This document shows, piece by piece, positions 27,065 through 35,413 of a stretch of DNA of 64,000 nt (position 1 is its first letter; each line of letters starts with the position of its first letter). Location: assembly GCF_943373825.1 (NCBI RefSeq), contig NZ_CALSBP010000001.1:930001-994000 (forward strand), given 5' to 3'. This stretch comes from Aquimarina spinulae. GTDB taxonomy: Bacteria; Bacteroidota; Bacteroidia; Flavobacteriales; Flavobacteriaceae. A model generated the notes under the pieces. That model was not told where the DNA came from. It made no database searches and saw only the letters and a program-made list of their open reading frames with translations. The position numbers and the translations under genes were made by a program.

Positions 27065-27405
27065 TAATTTTTTAGTTTTACCTTGATTGGGCCTCCGCTG
27101 GATACATAACTTCCGCCTATTTCATCAATATTAATATCCAATTCGTCTTGTGTACTGATACTGTTAAGATCTATTTTAAGCTTATCATAAGTATCAATGT
27201 TTTTAATATTTACATCGATCTCATCAGTATTGCTTAGTCGAACCGTTATTGACCCATCATCGTTAATAGGGAGTAACCCATAGTTTGTTGTGGGAGTATT
27301 ATTTGCATATGCTTTTGGAAAAATATCTATATCTCTTATTACAATAATAACAAGACAGATAGCGATAATCGTGATTATAGACTTGGTATACGTATCAGTT
27401 TTCAT
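27064..27405 (-). CDS. Small exported protein of unknown function
   Basis: 113 residues from the ATG at 27405; an upstream in-frame start (27450) would add 15 residues before the hydrophobic segment. Residues about 9-25 (IITIIAICLVIIVIRDI) form a signal anchor or signal peptide. The rest is acidic with repeated DEIDVNIKNID and DELDINIDEIGG patterns, a beta-type sequence with alternating charged and hydrophobic residues. It ends PIKVKLKN. No family was recognised. It is alone on its strand, convergent with the DUF302 gene. Confidence 0.6.
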   Translation of the reverse strand: MKTDTYTKSIITIIAICLVIIVIRDIDIFPKAYANNTPTTNYGLLPINDDGSITVRLSNTDEIDVNIKNIDTYDKLKIDLNSISTQDELDINIDEIGGSYVSSGGPIKVKLKN

Positions 27406-27542
27406 AAAGTATAGTTTTTGTTTGTTAAAAAATACCAATAAAGGTGCCAAAACCTAGCTTTCTTTATATGAAATCTTATGCATATTAAGAGATTAGACGA
27501 GTAAATGCCTTAAAATCAATGCAAAAACCAATAAAAATTACC

Positions 27543-27550
27543 TAGATTTG
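27543..27550 (+). promoter_or_regulatory. Candidate -7 box
   Basis: TAGATTTG fits TAnnTTTG exactly and lies 67 bases before the acyltransferase start. No clear TTG -33 element was found at the right distance. Confidence 0.4.
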
Positions 27551-27617
27551 CGCTTTTTTAAGCAATAATAGAACCCAAAAACTCGTTTTTCGGGAACAAC
27601 CTAACCAAACCACAATA

Positions 27618-28784
27618 ATGACTAAACGTACTAGTCGATTGCATTTTCTTGATGCAATTCGGGCATTTGCAATTCTTATGATGCTTCAAGGACATTTTGT
27701 ACATTCTCTTTTAGGAGATGTATATAGGGACAAAAATAATATTGTATACGCGATCTGGGAATATTTTAGGGGTATGACTGCTCCTACATTTTTTACGATA
27801 ACAGGCTTTATTTTTACGTATTTACTACTAAAACAGAACACAAAAGGAATAGATAATCCAAGAGTTTTGAAAGGCGTAAAACGTGCTATTAAAGTTATTT
27901 TTTGGGGGTATTTATTGCGAGTAAGCTTTTATGAAGTTTTTACAGGAAGAGTGAACCCTTCGTTTTTCTATGTAGATGTATTACAATGTATAGGCACATC
28001 ATTGTTGCTGTTAATAGGAATATATCTTGTTTTGTGTCGAATTAATGAAACTTGGTTTCAAAATGTAGTGTTAGGTATTGGAGTGATTATTTTTCTTCTC
28101 CAGCCTATGTATGGTAGTTGTATACTAGAGTTTTTGCCACAAACAGTTGCAAATTATTTTACAAATAGAAATGGTTCTATTTTTACATTATTACCCTGGT
28201 TTGGATATGTGTGTATTGGTAGTTTTATGGCCAGCCTGTTTTTAAAATACGGAAAACAAAAAATGTTTTACCCTCATGCCATTATCGCACTTTTATTCGT
28301 AGGGGTATTATTGGTGTTTTATTCTTCGGCTATACTAATGGTTATTTATAATATAACAGATATTGGTATTTTTAAATCAGTAGCTTATAACAACTTCTTA
28401 TTTATAAGATTGGGAAATGTGTGTATCCTTTTTTCTGTATTTATTTTGATGAAAAACTATGTTACAAATCAGATGATAACCAAAATAGGAGGGAGAACAC
28501 TATCAATCTATATAGTTCACTTTTTTGTACTTTACGGAAGTTGGTTCGGACTGGGACTTAGTCGTTTTTTTTATCACAGTTTAACACCGGGACAAACTTT
28601 TATAGGAGCATTATTGTTTATAATTAGTATATGTGCAACAGTTTTGTATTATTATAAATATGAAGAAGAACTGAAGCTTCAAACACATTATATACTTAAG
28701 AAAACTATCTTACCAGAAGCTTTTGTGTTATTTAAAAATACTATTATTCGTACATATCGAAACATTAGATATACGAGGCGATAG
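27618..28784 (+). CDS. Membrane acyltransferase, DUF1624/heparan N-acetyltransferase type
   Basis: 388 residues with about ten hydrophobic helices. The N-terminal signature LHFLDAIRAFAILMMLQGHF, with the paired Asp, Arg and His, is that of the DUF1624/heparan-alpha-glucosaminide N-acetyltransferase domain. MTAPTFFTITGFIF is the second conserved helix. These proteins use acetyl-CoA on the cytoplasmic side to acetylate a sugar presented at the membrane. The sugar is unknown here. It has a near-consensus -7 box upstream and is followed by a receptor remnant and a terminator. Confidence 0.78.
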   Translation: MTKRTSRLHFLDAIRAFAILMMLQGHFVHSLLGDVYRDKNNIVYAIWEYFRGMTAPTFFTITGFIFTYLLLKQNTKGIDNPRVLKGVKRAIKVIFWGYLLRVSFYEVFTGRVNPSFFYVDVLQCIGTSLLLLIGIYLVLCRINETWFQNVVLGIGVIIFLLQPMYGSCILEFLPQTVANYFTNRNGSIFTLLPWFGYVCIGSFMASLFLKYGKQKMFYPHAIIALLFVGVLLVFYSSAILMVIYNITDIGIFKSVAYNNFLFIRLGNVCILFSVFILMKNYVTNQMITKIGGRTLSIYIVHFFVLYGSWFGLGLSRFFYHSLTPGQTFIGALLFIISICATVLYYYKYEEELKLQTHYILKKTILPEAFVLFKNTIIRTYRNIRYTRR

Positions 28785-28801
28785 TATTATATAGAGATAG
28801 T

Positions 28802-28888
28802 TTCAATGAGCTGTATAGTGGTGCTTCGAGTTATGTAATTCAGCTTCGTCACTAGATTTTGAGTTTAGTACTCTTGTCGGGAGTGTAA
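28802..28888 (+). pseudogene. Degraded tail of an outer-membrane receptor gene
   Basis: Translated in frame this reads FNELYSGASSYVIQLRH, stop, ILSLVLLSGV, stop. It matches the last 26 residues of the receptor ending at 26420 (FNELYNSTSSYVIQPRYWIL). The tryptophan codon has become TAG. It is the only part left of a second receptor copy, likely after a duplication and deletion. Confidence 0.75.
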
Positions 28889-28904
28889 TTGTACTCTTTA
28901 TTAA

Positions 28905-28941
28905 AAAACCTCGAATTGTATCTTTTACAATTCGAGGTTTT
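28905..28941. terminator. Strong bidirectional terminator
   Basis: AAAACCTCGAATTGTA (28905-28920) and its exact complement (28926-28941) enclose a 5-base loop; the plus side continues with three more T. It serves the converging acyltransferase and lipoprotein genes. Confidence 0.75.
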
Positions 28942-28975
28942 TTTACTTTTATTATAGAATATGTTTACATATTTA

Positions 28976-30124
28976 CTATTGTAATAGCTGAATCGGATCT
29001 GCTATAACCCTCTTATATTCGGTATAATAAGGTTCGTTCGGATTATTACTAGGAACTATAGCAGTTACATCCATAGTTAATAGTGTTGATTTTGGTATTG
29101 GTTTAGAAAAAACCTGAGTATAACCGGGAGTAGAAGAGCCATGACCAACGGTCTCTGGGGAAATAAATCCAGTAATTTCTCCGCTCTCATTAAATGTAAA
29201 ATTAATAATCACCTCTGTATCTACACCAACAGTGTTTCCTAAAAATGCGCCTAATCTATTGGATGCAAGAGATAATGAAAATTTTTCAACTGCTGCCGAA
29301 GAATGGGTAATGTCTGGGATTGTCCAAGAAAGGGTTACGCTACGTTTTGTAATATTACTTACTTTAAAATCAAAATCAGATATTAAAATCTTTTTAGGGG
29401 TTTTTACAGAAAAGTTCTTGATCTTTAATTTAGCGTCATTACCTTGATCTTTTGCTACAATTTTTATAGAATAAGTAGTATTTTCTTTTAAAGAATTAAT
29501 GCTAAAGTAATGTCCAGCAGCAGAAAAAGTATGATTTTCTTTAATTTTTACTCCATCTACAAAAATGTCATATCTATAATCAGCATATGTTGATGATGAA
29601 CCAATATACCAACCAAATCTAATTCTATCTTCATCGATATTGCTATAATATATTCTAAAATCATCATCAGATTTTTGTATTGAATATCTAAACTTTTTGT
29701 CGGCTACCCAGGATTGTTTTGTAAAATTATATACATAGGAAGTTCTTAAGGTATTGATTCCTGAATTTGGTAAGGCAATATATCGACCACTAGAAACACT
29801 CGATATGTATGTGAAATTAATACCTTCATGTTGAAGATTATATTTTTCAGTATCTCCAGTATTGGGGTTTCCATGTATGGTATTTCCTGTTTTTTCATAA
29901 TAATATCCATCAATAGCTGCCCAAGTAATTATAGTTTCTGATTTTGCTTGTGCCAATGTTGATACTGATCTTGTTTTACTTTCTAGTTTGTCAAAAGCAA
30001 TGGGTGTTGGTTCTAATATAGGTTTTTCAATCGAATCAACTTGAAATTCTTCTTTCTCACAAGAGGTAAAAAAAACAATAGTTAATGCCATGGATAGCGT
30101 TGCTATTTTTTTGATTGTAGTCAT
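28976..30124 (-). CDS. Lipoprotein with fibronectin type III-like parts
   Basis: 382 residues. MTTIKKIATLSMALTIVFFTSCEKEE is an SPII signal with the lipobox at FTSC. The body has two beta-rich stretches that look like Fn3 domains: YSIKIVAKDQGN (about residue 215) and VSNITKRSVTLSWTIPD (about 255). The N-terminal 150 residues have no recognised domain. It would be anchored in the outer membrane. It has its own terminator and no clear operon partners, so function cannot be assigned. A CGAAACTA sequence near 30169 is one base off a minus-strand -7 box. Confidence 0.65.
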   Translation of the reverse strand: MTTIKKIATLSMALTIVFFTSCEKEEFQVDSIEKPILEPTPIAFDKLESKTRSVSTLAQAKSETIITWAAIDGYYYEKTGNTIHGNPNTGDTEKYNLQHEGINFTYISSVSSGRYIALPNSGINTLRTSYVYNFTKQSWVADKKFRYSIQKSDDDFRIYYSNIDEDRIRFGWYIGSSSTYADYRYDIFVDGVKIKENHTFSAAGHYFSINSLKENTTYSIKIVAKDQGNDAKLKIKNFSVKTPKKILISDFDFKVSNITKRSVTLSWTIPDITHSSAAVEKFSLSLASNRLGAFLGNTVGVDTEVIINFTFNESGEITGFISPETVGHGSSTPGYTQVFSKPIPKSTLLTMDVTAIVPSNNPNEPYYTEYKRVIADPIQLLQ

Positions 30125-30305
30125 ACTTTTAAGATGTTTTATGTTAATATTATGTGTTATATTCTATGCGAAACTATAGTGTTATATCAAAAAGAATTAC
30201 CCTGTTTTCAGTGAAAGGTTTCTTTTAAAAAAGAATTCATTTCATATTTTTTTATTATTCTAATAATCAGTATCTTATAGTGGTTTAATCAATACTCATT
30301 TTGTC

Positions 30306-30728
30306 ATGCCAACAATAAAATCATTAAACAAATGGGCTAATGCACATACGTATTATCCGTTAGATTTGTTAAGAATTGCATTAGGAGTTTTCTTATTTAT
30401 AAAAGGAATAAATTTTATTAGTAATAGCCAGATTCTAGTAGATCTTATTAAACCTGTTCAAAACCTTGCGGGTGCTATGATTATAATTCATTATGTAGCT
30501 CCGGCACATTTAATAGGAGGTTTACTTATTTCTTTTGGATTACTTACTCGATGGTCGGTTACAGCACAGCTTCCATTATTAATTGGTGCAGTTCTTATCA
30601 ATTTTGTGGGAGAGATGAATGTGGCAAACCTTGTTATTGCTAGTATAATTTTGTTATTATGTGTATTTTTCTTGTTCTACGGTTCGGGGAAACATTCTGT
30701 AGATTACTATCTAAAAATGCAACAATGA
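30306..30728 (+). CDS. DoxX family membrane protein
   Basis: 140 residues with four transmembrane helices. LDLLRIALGVFLFIKGINF is the DoxX family opening helix, VAPAHLIGGLLISFGLLTRW the second conserved segment, then GAVLINF and a last helix LVIASIILLLCVFFLFY. DoxX proteins are inner-membrane proteins linked in various bacteria to redox or thiol stress; no exact role can be given here. A strong terminator follows within 45 bases, so it is a single-gene unit. Confidence 0.85.
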   Translation: MPTIKSLNKWANAHTYYPLDLLRIALGVFLFIKGINFISNSQILVDLIKPVQNLAGAMIIIHYVAPAHLIGGLLISFGLLTRWSVTAQLPLLIGAVLINFVGEMNVANLVIASIILLLCVFFLFYGSGKHSVDYYLKMQQ

Positions 30729-30770
30729 AACAATAAAAACAAAATAAAGAGTTTAGTGCATTTCGAAAAT

Positions 30771-30800
30771 AAAAAAACCGCTCATTGAGCGGTTTTTTTT
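30771..30800. terminator. Strong bidirectional terminator
   Basis: CCGCTCA and TGAGCGG form a compact GC-rich stem flanked by seven A on the left and eight T on the right. It ends the DoxX gene and the convergent minus-strand gene. Confidence 0.85.
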
Positions 30801-30805
30801 ATTTT

Positions 30806-31147
30806 TTACCATCCCGATAAGCGGGATTTCCCACTATTAGAAGGAATGTCTAAGTATATAGTGTCTATTTTTTTTGAAGCATAAACATTGCTTTTGTATT
30901 TAGAAGCTCTTTTTTTATTCTTTTCAATTTGTTTTCTTATTTTTTTCCACTTCTTTTCACTATAAATAGTAGTGTTTTTTGATTGCTGAGCTACATTTTT
31001 ATTTGCCTCTACCGAGTTAGTAGTATAAGAGGAAGCTTGTTTTTGTAACGTGTTATTAGTAATAGGTTTGAAATCAGTTGTGTTACTTTGTCCTATCGAT
31101 GAATACGATATACATAGTAATAGTACTGTAGTCATAGCAATTTTCAT
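30806..31147 (-). CDS. Small secreted basic protein, SRLSGW paralog 1
   Basis: 113 residues from the ATG at 31147, chosen because it opens a signal peptide (MKIAMTTVLLLCISYSSIGQ) like its paralog; an ATG at 31177 would add ten residues. The mature protein has a Ser/Thr/Asn-rich middle followed by a basic coiled region (KKWKKIRKQIEKNKKRA) and a conserved tail ASKKIDTIYLDIP to SRLSGW. No known domain. The C-terminal 50 residues are shared with the gene at 31653-32018, so the tail is the functional or export-related part. It does not look like a classical T9SS domain. Confidence 0.65.
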   Translation of the reverse strand: MKIAMTTVLLLCISYSSIGQSNTTDFKPITNNTLQKQASSYTTNSVEANKNVAQQSKNTTIYSEKKWKKIRKQIEKNKKRASKYKSNVYASKKIDTIYLDIPSNSGKSRLSGW

Positions 31148-31652
31148 TTTTTTAGATTTTGGGGGGTTAGTAATCATAAGTATAAAATTGAAGTTATTTA
31201 TATAAGATTAATTTTTATAATCTGGATATTAAATAAATATCTGATCTTCAGTTACTAAGATAGTTATACTAATTCAATTTTGACTACGGAAAAACCGCAA
31301 TATAGTACAGGGATTTTTCCCCTAAAATGTGCTGAGAAGTACTGTGGTTACTCGTATTTTTTTCTAAATAGTAACCGAAAATTTTATTTTATATTTTATA
31401 CAAGAAAAATATAAAATATAGAGTTAATCAAGTGGTAATAAGGGATGAAAGCTATTTTGAAAAACCGAATAAAAAAACTGATTTTCTTGAAAATAATGCT
31501 TTTTTCAAGAAAATCAGCCTGTTTTTTATTTCACAAAATGGTGAAAAACGTCAAATTTTAGACTATATAGAAATAACTATATGTTAATAAAGTGATATAA
31601 GGTAATTGAAAAAGTTGCTTTTTTCAGAATATTATAGACCTAATTATATAGT
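31148..31652. other. AT-rich gap between the SRLSGW paralogs
   Basis: About 500 bases, very AT-rich. Apart from the hairpin at 31478-31517 I see no gene. The part next to 31147 must hold the promoter of paralog 1, but no CAAAnnTA (reverse -7) box with a good -33 element was found. Confidence 0.4.
31478..31517. terminator. Bidirectional terminator hairpin
   Basis: CTGATTTTCTTGAAAA (31478-31493) and its exact complement (31502-31517) enclose an 8-base loop. Runs of A on the left and T on the right give U tracts in both directions. It probably ends the minus-strand paralog 2 transcript. Confidence 0.6.
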
Positions 31653-32018
31653 TTACCAACCCGATAAACGAGATTGACCACTACCTATATTATATGCAGG
31701 AATATCTATATATATAGTATCCATAACCTTTGAAGCATAAATACTATGTTTTGCATTAGAAGCTCTTCTTTTATTTTTTTTGAGTTGTTTTTTGATTTTT
31801 CGCCACTCTTTTTTACTATAAAAATCCTTATCCTTCATTTTTATAGGAGCATGTATCACCAAACGATCTGTCATAGCAATTTCATCAGTACTATATTGCT
31901 CTTCCTGAATTTGATTATCAATAGTTTTTACCGAAGTCAGATCATTTTCAAAATCCTGACCAAAAGACATACTAAACACTAATAAAAAAGCGATATTGAA
32001 TGCAAATTTTAATTTCAT
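31653..32018 (-). CDS. Small secreted basic protein, SRLSGW paralog 2
   Basis: 121 residues with a signal peptide (MKLKFAFNIAFLLVFSMSFGQ). The C-terminal half aligns with the protein at 30806-31147: YSKKEWRKIKKQLKKNKRRA, then YASKVMDTIYIDIPA and the identical last six residues SRLSGW. The N-terminal halves differ. The two genes are in the same direction but each has its own terminator, so they are separate units from an old duplication. No function is known to me; the basic region could bind nucleic acid, polysaccharide or peptidoglycan. Confidence 0.65.
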   Translation of the reverse strand: MKLKFAFNIAFLLVFSMSFGQDFENDLTSVKTIDNQIQEEQYSTDEIAMTDRLVIHAPIKMKDKDFYSKKEWRKIKKQLKKNKRRASNAKHSIYASKVMDTIYIDIPAYNIGSGQSRLSGW

Positions 32019-32232
32019 TTCCCTAAATTTAAATGAATTAATAGCGGTACACTAAAATTCTAAAACTAAAACATATCGAAATTATTTTCCCTCCAAATAG
32101 ATATGTTTATGTACCTCATTATATTAATGTGATAAATGTAATGATAATACTTGATTTCGTAATACGGGAAAACCTCATTTTTTCAGAGCTTCACCTAATT
32201 TTTCGATGAATAACTATAAAACCAGATAAAAA

Positions 32233-33489
32233 CTAGATATTAAAAGCTTTTTTAACAGCTTCTACATAGTCAAGTTTCTCCCAGGTAAATAACTCTACTT
32301 CCTTTTCAATTTTACCAGAATACGGACTTTCAAAAACCTTAGTAATCGTTTGTGGTTCTTTACCCATATGACCATAGGCAGCTGTTTCCTGATAGATAGG
32401 ATTACGTAATTTAAGACGTTTCTCGATAGCAGCTGGACGCATATCGAAGATTTTACCTACTGTTTCTGCAATTTCACCATCAGTTAATCCAAGTGAGCTA
32501 CTTCCGTAAGTGTCTACAAAAATAGAAGTAGGTTCAACAACACCAATCGCATAAGATACCTGTACCAATACTTCATTCGCTACTCCTGCGGCTACAAGAT
32601 TTTTGGCTATATGTCTGGATGCATATGCAGCAGAACGATCTACTTTACTTGGATCCTTACCCGAAAAAGCACCTCCACCATGAGCACCTTTACCACCATA
32701 AGTGTCGACTATAATTTTTCTTCCGGTAAGACCAGTATCTCCATGAGGACCACCAATTACAAATTTTCCGGTTGGATTAATGTGATATGTGATCTGATCA
32801 TTAAATAATTGTTGAATATAACTAGGTAATTGAGCAATTACTCTAGGCATTAAAATAGAAATGATATCATTTTTTATTTTACTTAGCATTACATCATCAT
32901 TGCTATCAAAATCATCATGCTGTGTAGATACTACAATAGCAACGATACGTTGAGGTACATTGTCATCATTATATTCGATAGTTACCTGGCTTTTAGAATC
33001 AGGACGTAAATAAGGGATTTCTATACCTTCACGTCTTAGTTTGGCCAATTCAATTAATATTTTATGAGAAATATCAAGAGCCAAAGGCATGTAATTAGCA
33101 GTTTCTTTGGTAGCATATCCAAACATCATTCCTTGGTCACCAGCACCTTGCTCTTCTTTATTCTCACGATCAACCCCTTGATTTATATCTTGCGATTGTT
33201 CATGAATAAGAGAGATTACTCCACAAGAATCACCACTAAATTGGTATGCACCTTTGGTGTAACCAATTGTATTGATGACATCTCTTGCAATATGTTGTAC
33301 ATCGAGATATGTTTTTGATTTTACTTCTCCGGCAAGTACTACCTGACCAGTAGTTACAAGCGTTTCGCAGGCTACTTTAGAGTCAGCATCAAAAGCTAAA
33401 AAGTTATCTAATAATGCATCACTTATCTGATCTGCTACTTTATCTGGGTGTCCTTCAGATACACTTTCTGAAGTAAATAAATATGCCAT
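32233..33489 (-). CDS. metK: S-adenosylmethionine synthetase
   Basis: 418 residues from the ATG at 33489, giving the canonical N-terminus [20 protein letters not shown]; a longer frame starts at 33552 without support. It makes SAM from methionine and [15 protein letters not shown] (ATP and methionine site), [20 protein letters not shown] and [20 protein letters not shown] (phosphate-binding loop and metal sites) are intact. The mRNA has a leader of about 150 bases containing a SAM-II-like riboswitch, so the gene is likely repressed by its product. It stands divergent from the metY unit. Confidence 0.97.
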   Translation of the reverse strand: MAYLFTSESVSEGHPDKVADQISDALLDNFLAFDADSKVACETLVTTGQVVLAGEVKSKTYLDVQHIARDVINTIGYTKGAYQFSGDSCGVISLIHEQSQDINQGVDRENKEEQGAGDQGMMFGYATKETANYMPLALDISHKILIELAKLRREGIEIPYLRPDSKSQVTIEYNDDNVPQRIVAIVVSTQHDDFDSNDDVMLSKIKNDIISILMPRVIAQLPSYIQQLFNDQITYHINPTGKFVIGGPHGDTGLTGRKIIVDTYGGKGAHGGGAFSGKDPSKVDRSAAYASRHIAKNLVAAGVANEVLVQVSYAIGVVEPTSIFVDTYGSSSLGLTDGEIAETVGKIFDMRPAAIEKRLKLRNPIYQETAAYGHMGKEPQTITKVFESPYSGKIEKEVELFTWEKLDYVEAVKKAFNI

Positions 33490-33557
33490 TCTTTGTTGTT
33501 TTATGAGAAAATACTTAGACGTAATTGCAATGTGAAGCTTTCGACAGAACATCTTAA

Positions 33558-33641
33558 TCGAACTGCTTTAGCATTTTTTATACTGTAAAAAAAAATTATT
33601 TCAGTATTTGGGTTGCAATCAGTCAAATCTTTCCCCGAAAA
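33558..33641 (-). promoter_or_regulatory. SAM-II-like (long-loop) riboswitch of metK
   Basis: On the minus strand the metK leader reads GATTTGACTGATTGCAACCC, then a hairpin ATACTG with CAGTAT, then AATGCTAAAGCAGTT. This order (GATTTG, TTGCA, GCTAAA) is that of SAM-II aptamers. ACTG of the first loop can pair with CAGT after GCTAAA, as in the SAM-II pseudoknot, and GGG before and CCC after give a short first stem. The extra hairpin and the bases between GGG and GATTTG suit the long-loop variant. Assigned by eye. Confidence 0.55.
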
Positions 33642-33649
33642 TATTTTGG

Positions 33650-33657
33650 CAAAGGTA
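33650..33657 (-). promoter_or_regulatory. metK promoter -7 box
   Basis: The reverse complement TACCTTTG is an exact TAnnTTTG match. It starts the metK leader so that the riboswitch lies just downstream of the transcription start. The -33 region is A/T-rich without a clear TTG. Confidence 0.5.
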
Positions 33658-33784
33658 AAAAAAATGATAATACTTAAAAGCATTTAACGTATCATTAATT
33701 TTCTTTAATGAAGATTATTTTTAGGAAGCCAACTTTAATCAAATAATTTTTGAAGGAAAAATGATTTGATTAAAAAATAATTAC

Positions 33785-33792
33785 TAGATTTG
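33785..33792 (+). promoter_or_regulatory. metY operon promoter -7 box
   Basis: TAGATTTG is an exact TAnnTTTG match; TTTG at 33765-33768 could be the -33 element, though the 16-base gap is short. Transcription would start around 33798, about 20 bases before the SAM-I aptamer. Confidence 0.55.
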
Positions 33793-33820
33793 TCCCCGAA
33801 GTTTCTTATACATATTAGTA

Positions 33821-33927
33821 AGTTATTAAGAAAGGTGGAGGGAATAGACCCGGTGAAACCTTAGCAACCCTTTGATTTATTAAAGAAGGTGCTACATTCT
33901 ATCTCAATTAATTGGGAGAAGATAACT
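33821..33927 (+). promoter_or_regulatory. SAM-I (S-box) riboswitch before metY
   Basis: P1 is AGTTAT (33821) with ATAACT (33922). The core is plain: GGTGGAGGGA, GTGAAACC, TAGCAACC, AAGGTGCTA and AGAAGATAA in the right order. The copy at 55006-55107 has the same core with different outer stems. Binding of SAM should switch off the metY, metX-like and thrA-type genes that follow. The start codon is 118 bases after the aptamer, leaving space for a terminator. Confidence 0.92.
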
Positions 33928-33931
33928 CGAT

Positions 33932-33965
33932 ACAATTATTATTTCTGTAATTGTCTTTCCTTTCT
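33932..33965 (+). terminator. Possible riboswitch-controlled terminator
   Basis: ACAATTA (33932-33938) pairs with TAATTGT (33948-33954), followed by the pyrimidine-rich CTTTCCTTTC and TTTTT. A weak stem, but in the right place to be the expression platform of the SAM-I element. Confidence 0.4.
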
Positions 33966-34044
33966 TTTTAATTTTCTATTTACATACACTATAATCGAGT
34001 GTTTGATGTATTTGAATTTTGTTTAAAATTTAAAATAGAAAATT

Positions 34045-35331
34045 ATGAGTATACAAAAATTTGCAACAGGAGCTTTGCATGCAGGTCATGATGTATCTGC
34101 CAATGGTGGAACAAGAGCGGTGCCAATTTATCAAACAACATCGTATGTTTTTAACAATTCTGATCATGCTGCCAATCTATTTAACTTGTCCGAAACAGGA
34201 TTTATTTATACGAGATTAAATAACCCGACAAATGATATCCTAGAACAACGCCTTGCAACATTAGAAGGAGGTATTGCGGCAGTAGTAACGTCGTCGGGGA
34301 CAGCAGCAATCAATACGACTTTGCTAACCTTACTAAAAACAGGTGATCATATAGTAGCATCGAGTAGTTTGTATGGCGGGACATACAACTTGTTAAATGT
34401 TACATTGCCTAGATTTGGCATTACAACAACTTTTGTAGATCCTTCAAACCCGAATAATTTTAAAGATGCTGTACAAGAGAATACACGCGCATTTTTTGTA
34501 GAATCATTAGGAAACCCAAAGCTAGATGTATTAGACTTAAAAGCAATTTCGTCTGAAGCCAAAACCTATAAAGTACCTTTAATAGTTGATAATACAGTTG
34601 CTACACCGGCATTACTTAACCCTATCGAGTATGGGGCTAATATCGTAATTCATTCCCTTACAAAATATATTAGTGGTAATGGAACATCTCTTGGAGGAGC
34701 AATTATCGATGCAGGGACTTTTGATTGGTCTAGTGGCAAGTTTCCGGAGTTTACAGAGCCTTCACCGGGATACCACGGATTAGTATATCACGATGCATTA
34801 GGACCAGCAGCATTTATTGCAAAAGCAAGAATAGAAGGATTGCGAGATCATGGAGCTGCACTAAGTCCATTTAATGCATTTCAGATTTTACAAGGTTTAG
34901 AAACCTTAGAAATCAGAATAAAAAAACATAGCGAAAATGCATTGAAGCTTGCTAAATGGTTAGAAGAGCAAGAAGAGGTAAGTTGGGTAAAGTATCCGGG
35001 ACTCAAAAATGATACATACTATGAGCTAGCTAAAGAATACTTGCCAAAAGGGCAAAGTGGGATCATCACTTTTGGAGTAAAAGGTGGTTTTGACTCTGCT
35101 AAAACGGTAGCAGATGAAACAAAAATTTTCTCTTTACTAGCAAATATAGGAGATTCTAAATCTTTAATTATACATCCTGCTAGTACCACGCACCAACAAC
35201 TAGACCCTGCACAGCAAGAATCTACTGGGGTAACTCAGGATTTGATACGATTATCAGTTGGACTCGAAGATATTGAGGATCTAAAAGAAGATTTAAAAGA
35301 AGCTTTTAATAAAGTAAAAGTTAAAATTTAA
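34045..35331 (+). CDS. metY: O-acetylhomoserine sulfhydrylase (aminocarboxypropyltransferase)
   Basis: 428 residues, the length of MetY rather than the shorter MetB/MetZ enzymes (about 390). It joins sulfide to O-acetylhomoserine to give homocysteine, using PLP. FATGALHAGHDVSANGGTRA and VPIYQTTSY open the protein. SSGTAAINTTLLTLLKTGDH binds the cofactor phosphate, and IHSLTKYISGNGTSLGG carries the PLP lysine. It is the first gene after the SAM-I riboswitch and is followed by a MetX-like acyltransferase that would supply its substrate. A second sulfhydrylase (metZ) lies 4 kb away. Confidence 0.93.
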   Translation: MSIQKFATGALHAGHDVSANGGTRAVPIYQTTSYVFNNSDHAANLFNLSETGFIYTRLNNPTNDILEQRLATLEGGIAAVVTSSGTAAINTTLLTLLKTGDHIVASSSLYGGTYNLLNVTLPRFGITTTFVDPSNPNNFKDAVQENTRAFFVESLGNPKLDVLDLKAISSEAKTYKVPLIVDNTVATPALLNPIEYGANIVIHSLTKYISGNGTSLGGAIIDAGTFDWSSGKFPEFTEPSPGYHGLVYHDALGPAAFIAKARIEGLRDHGAALSPFNAFQILQGLETLEIRIKKHSENALKLAKWLEEQEEVSWVKYPGLKNDTYYELAKEYLPKGQSGIITFGVKGGFDSAKTVADETKIFSLLANIGDSKSLIIHPASTTHQQLDPAQQESTGVTQDLIRLSVGLEDIEDLKEDLKEAFNKVKVKI

Positions 35332-35413
35332 AAGATCCAAAAATCGGTATCCTTTTTATAAGGATTTATAATAATGAGGGAGTATTAAAATAACCTCAAA
35401 GAAATTATAAAGA

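Noticed and set aside
33501..33683. Minus-strand frame of 60 codons upstream of metK
   Set aside because: It falls in the riboswitch leader and has no homology or initiation signal; the RNA structure explains the conservation better.
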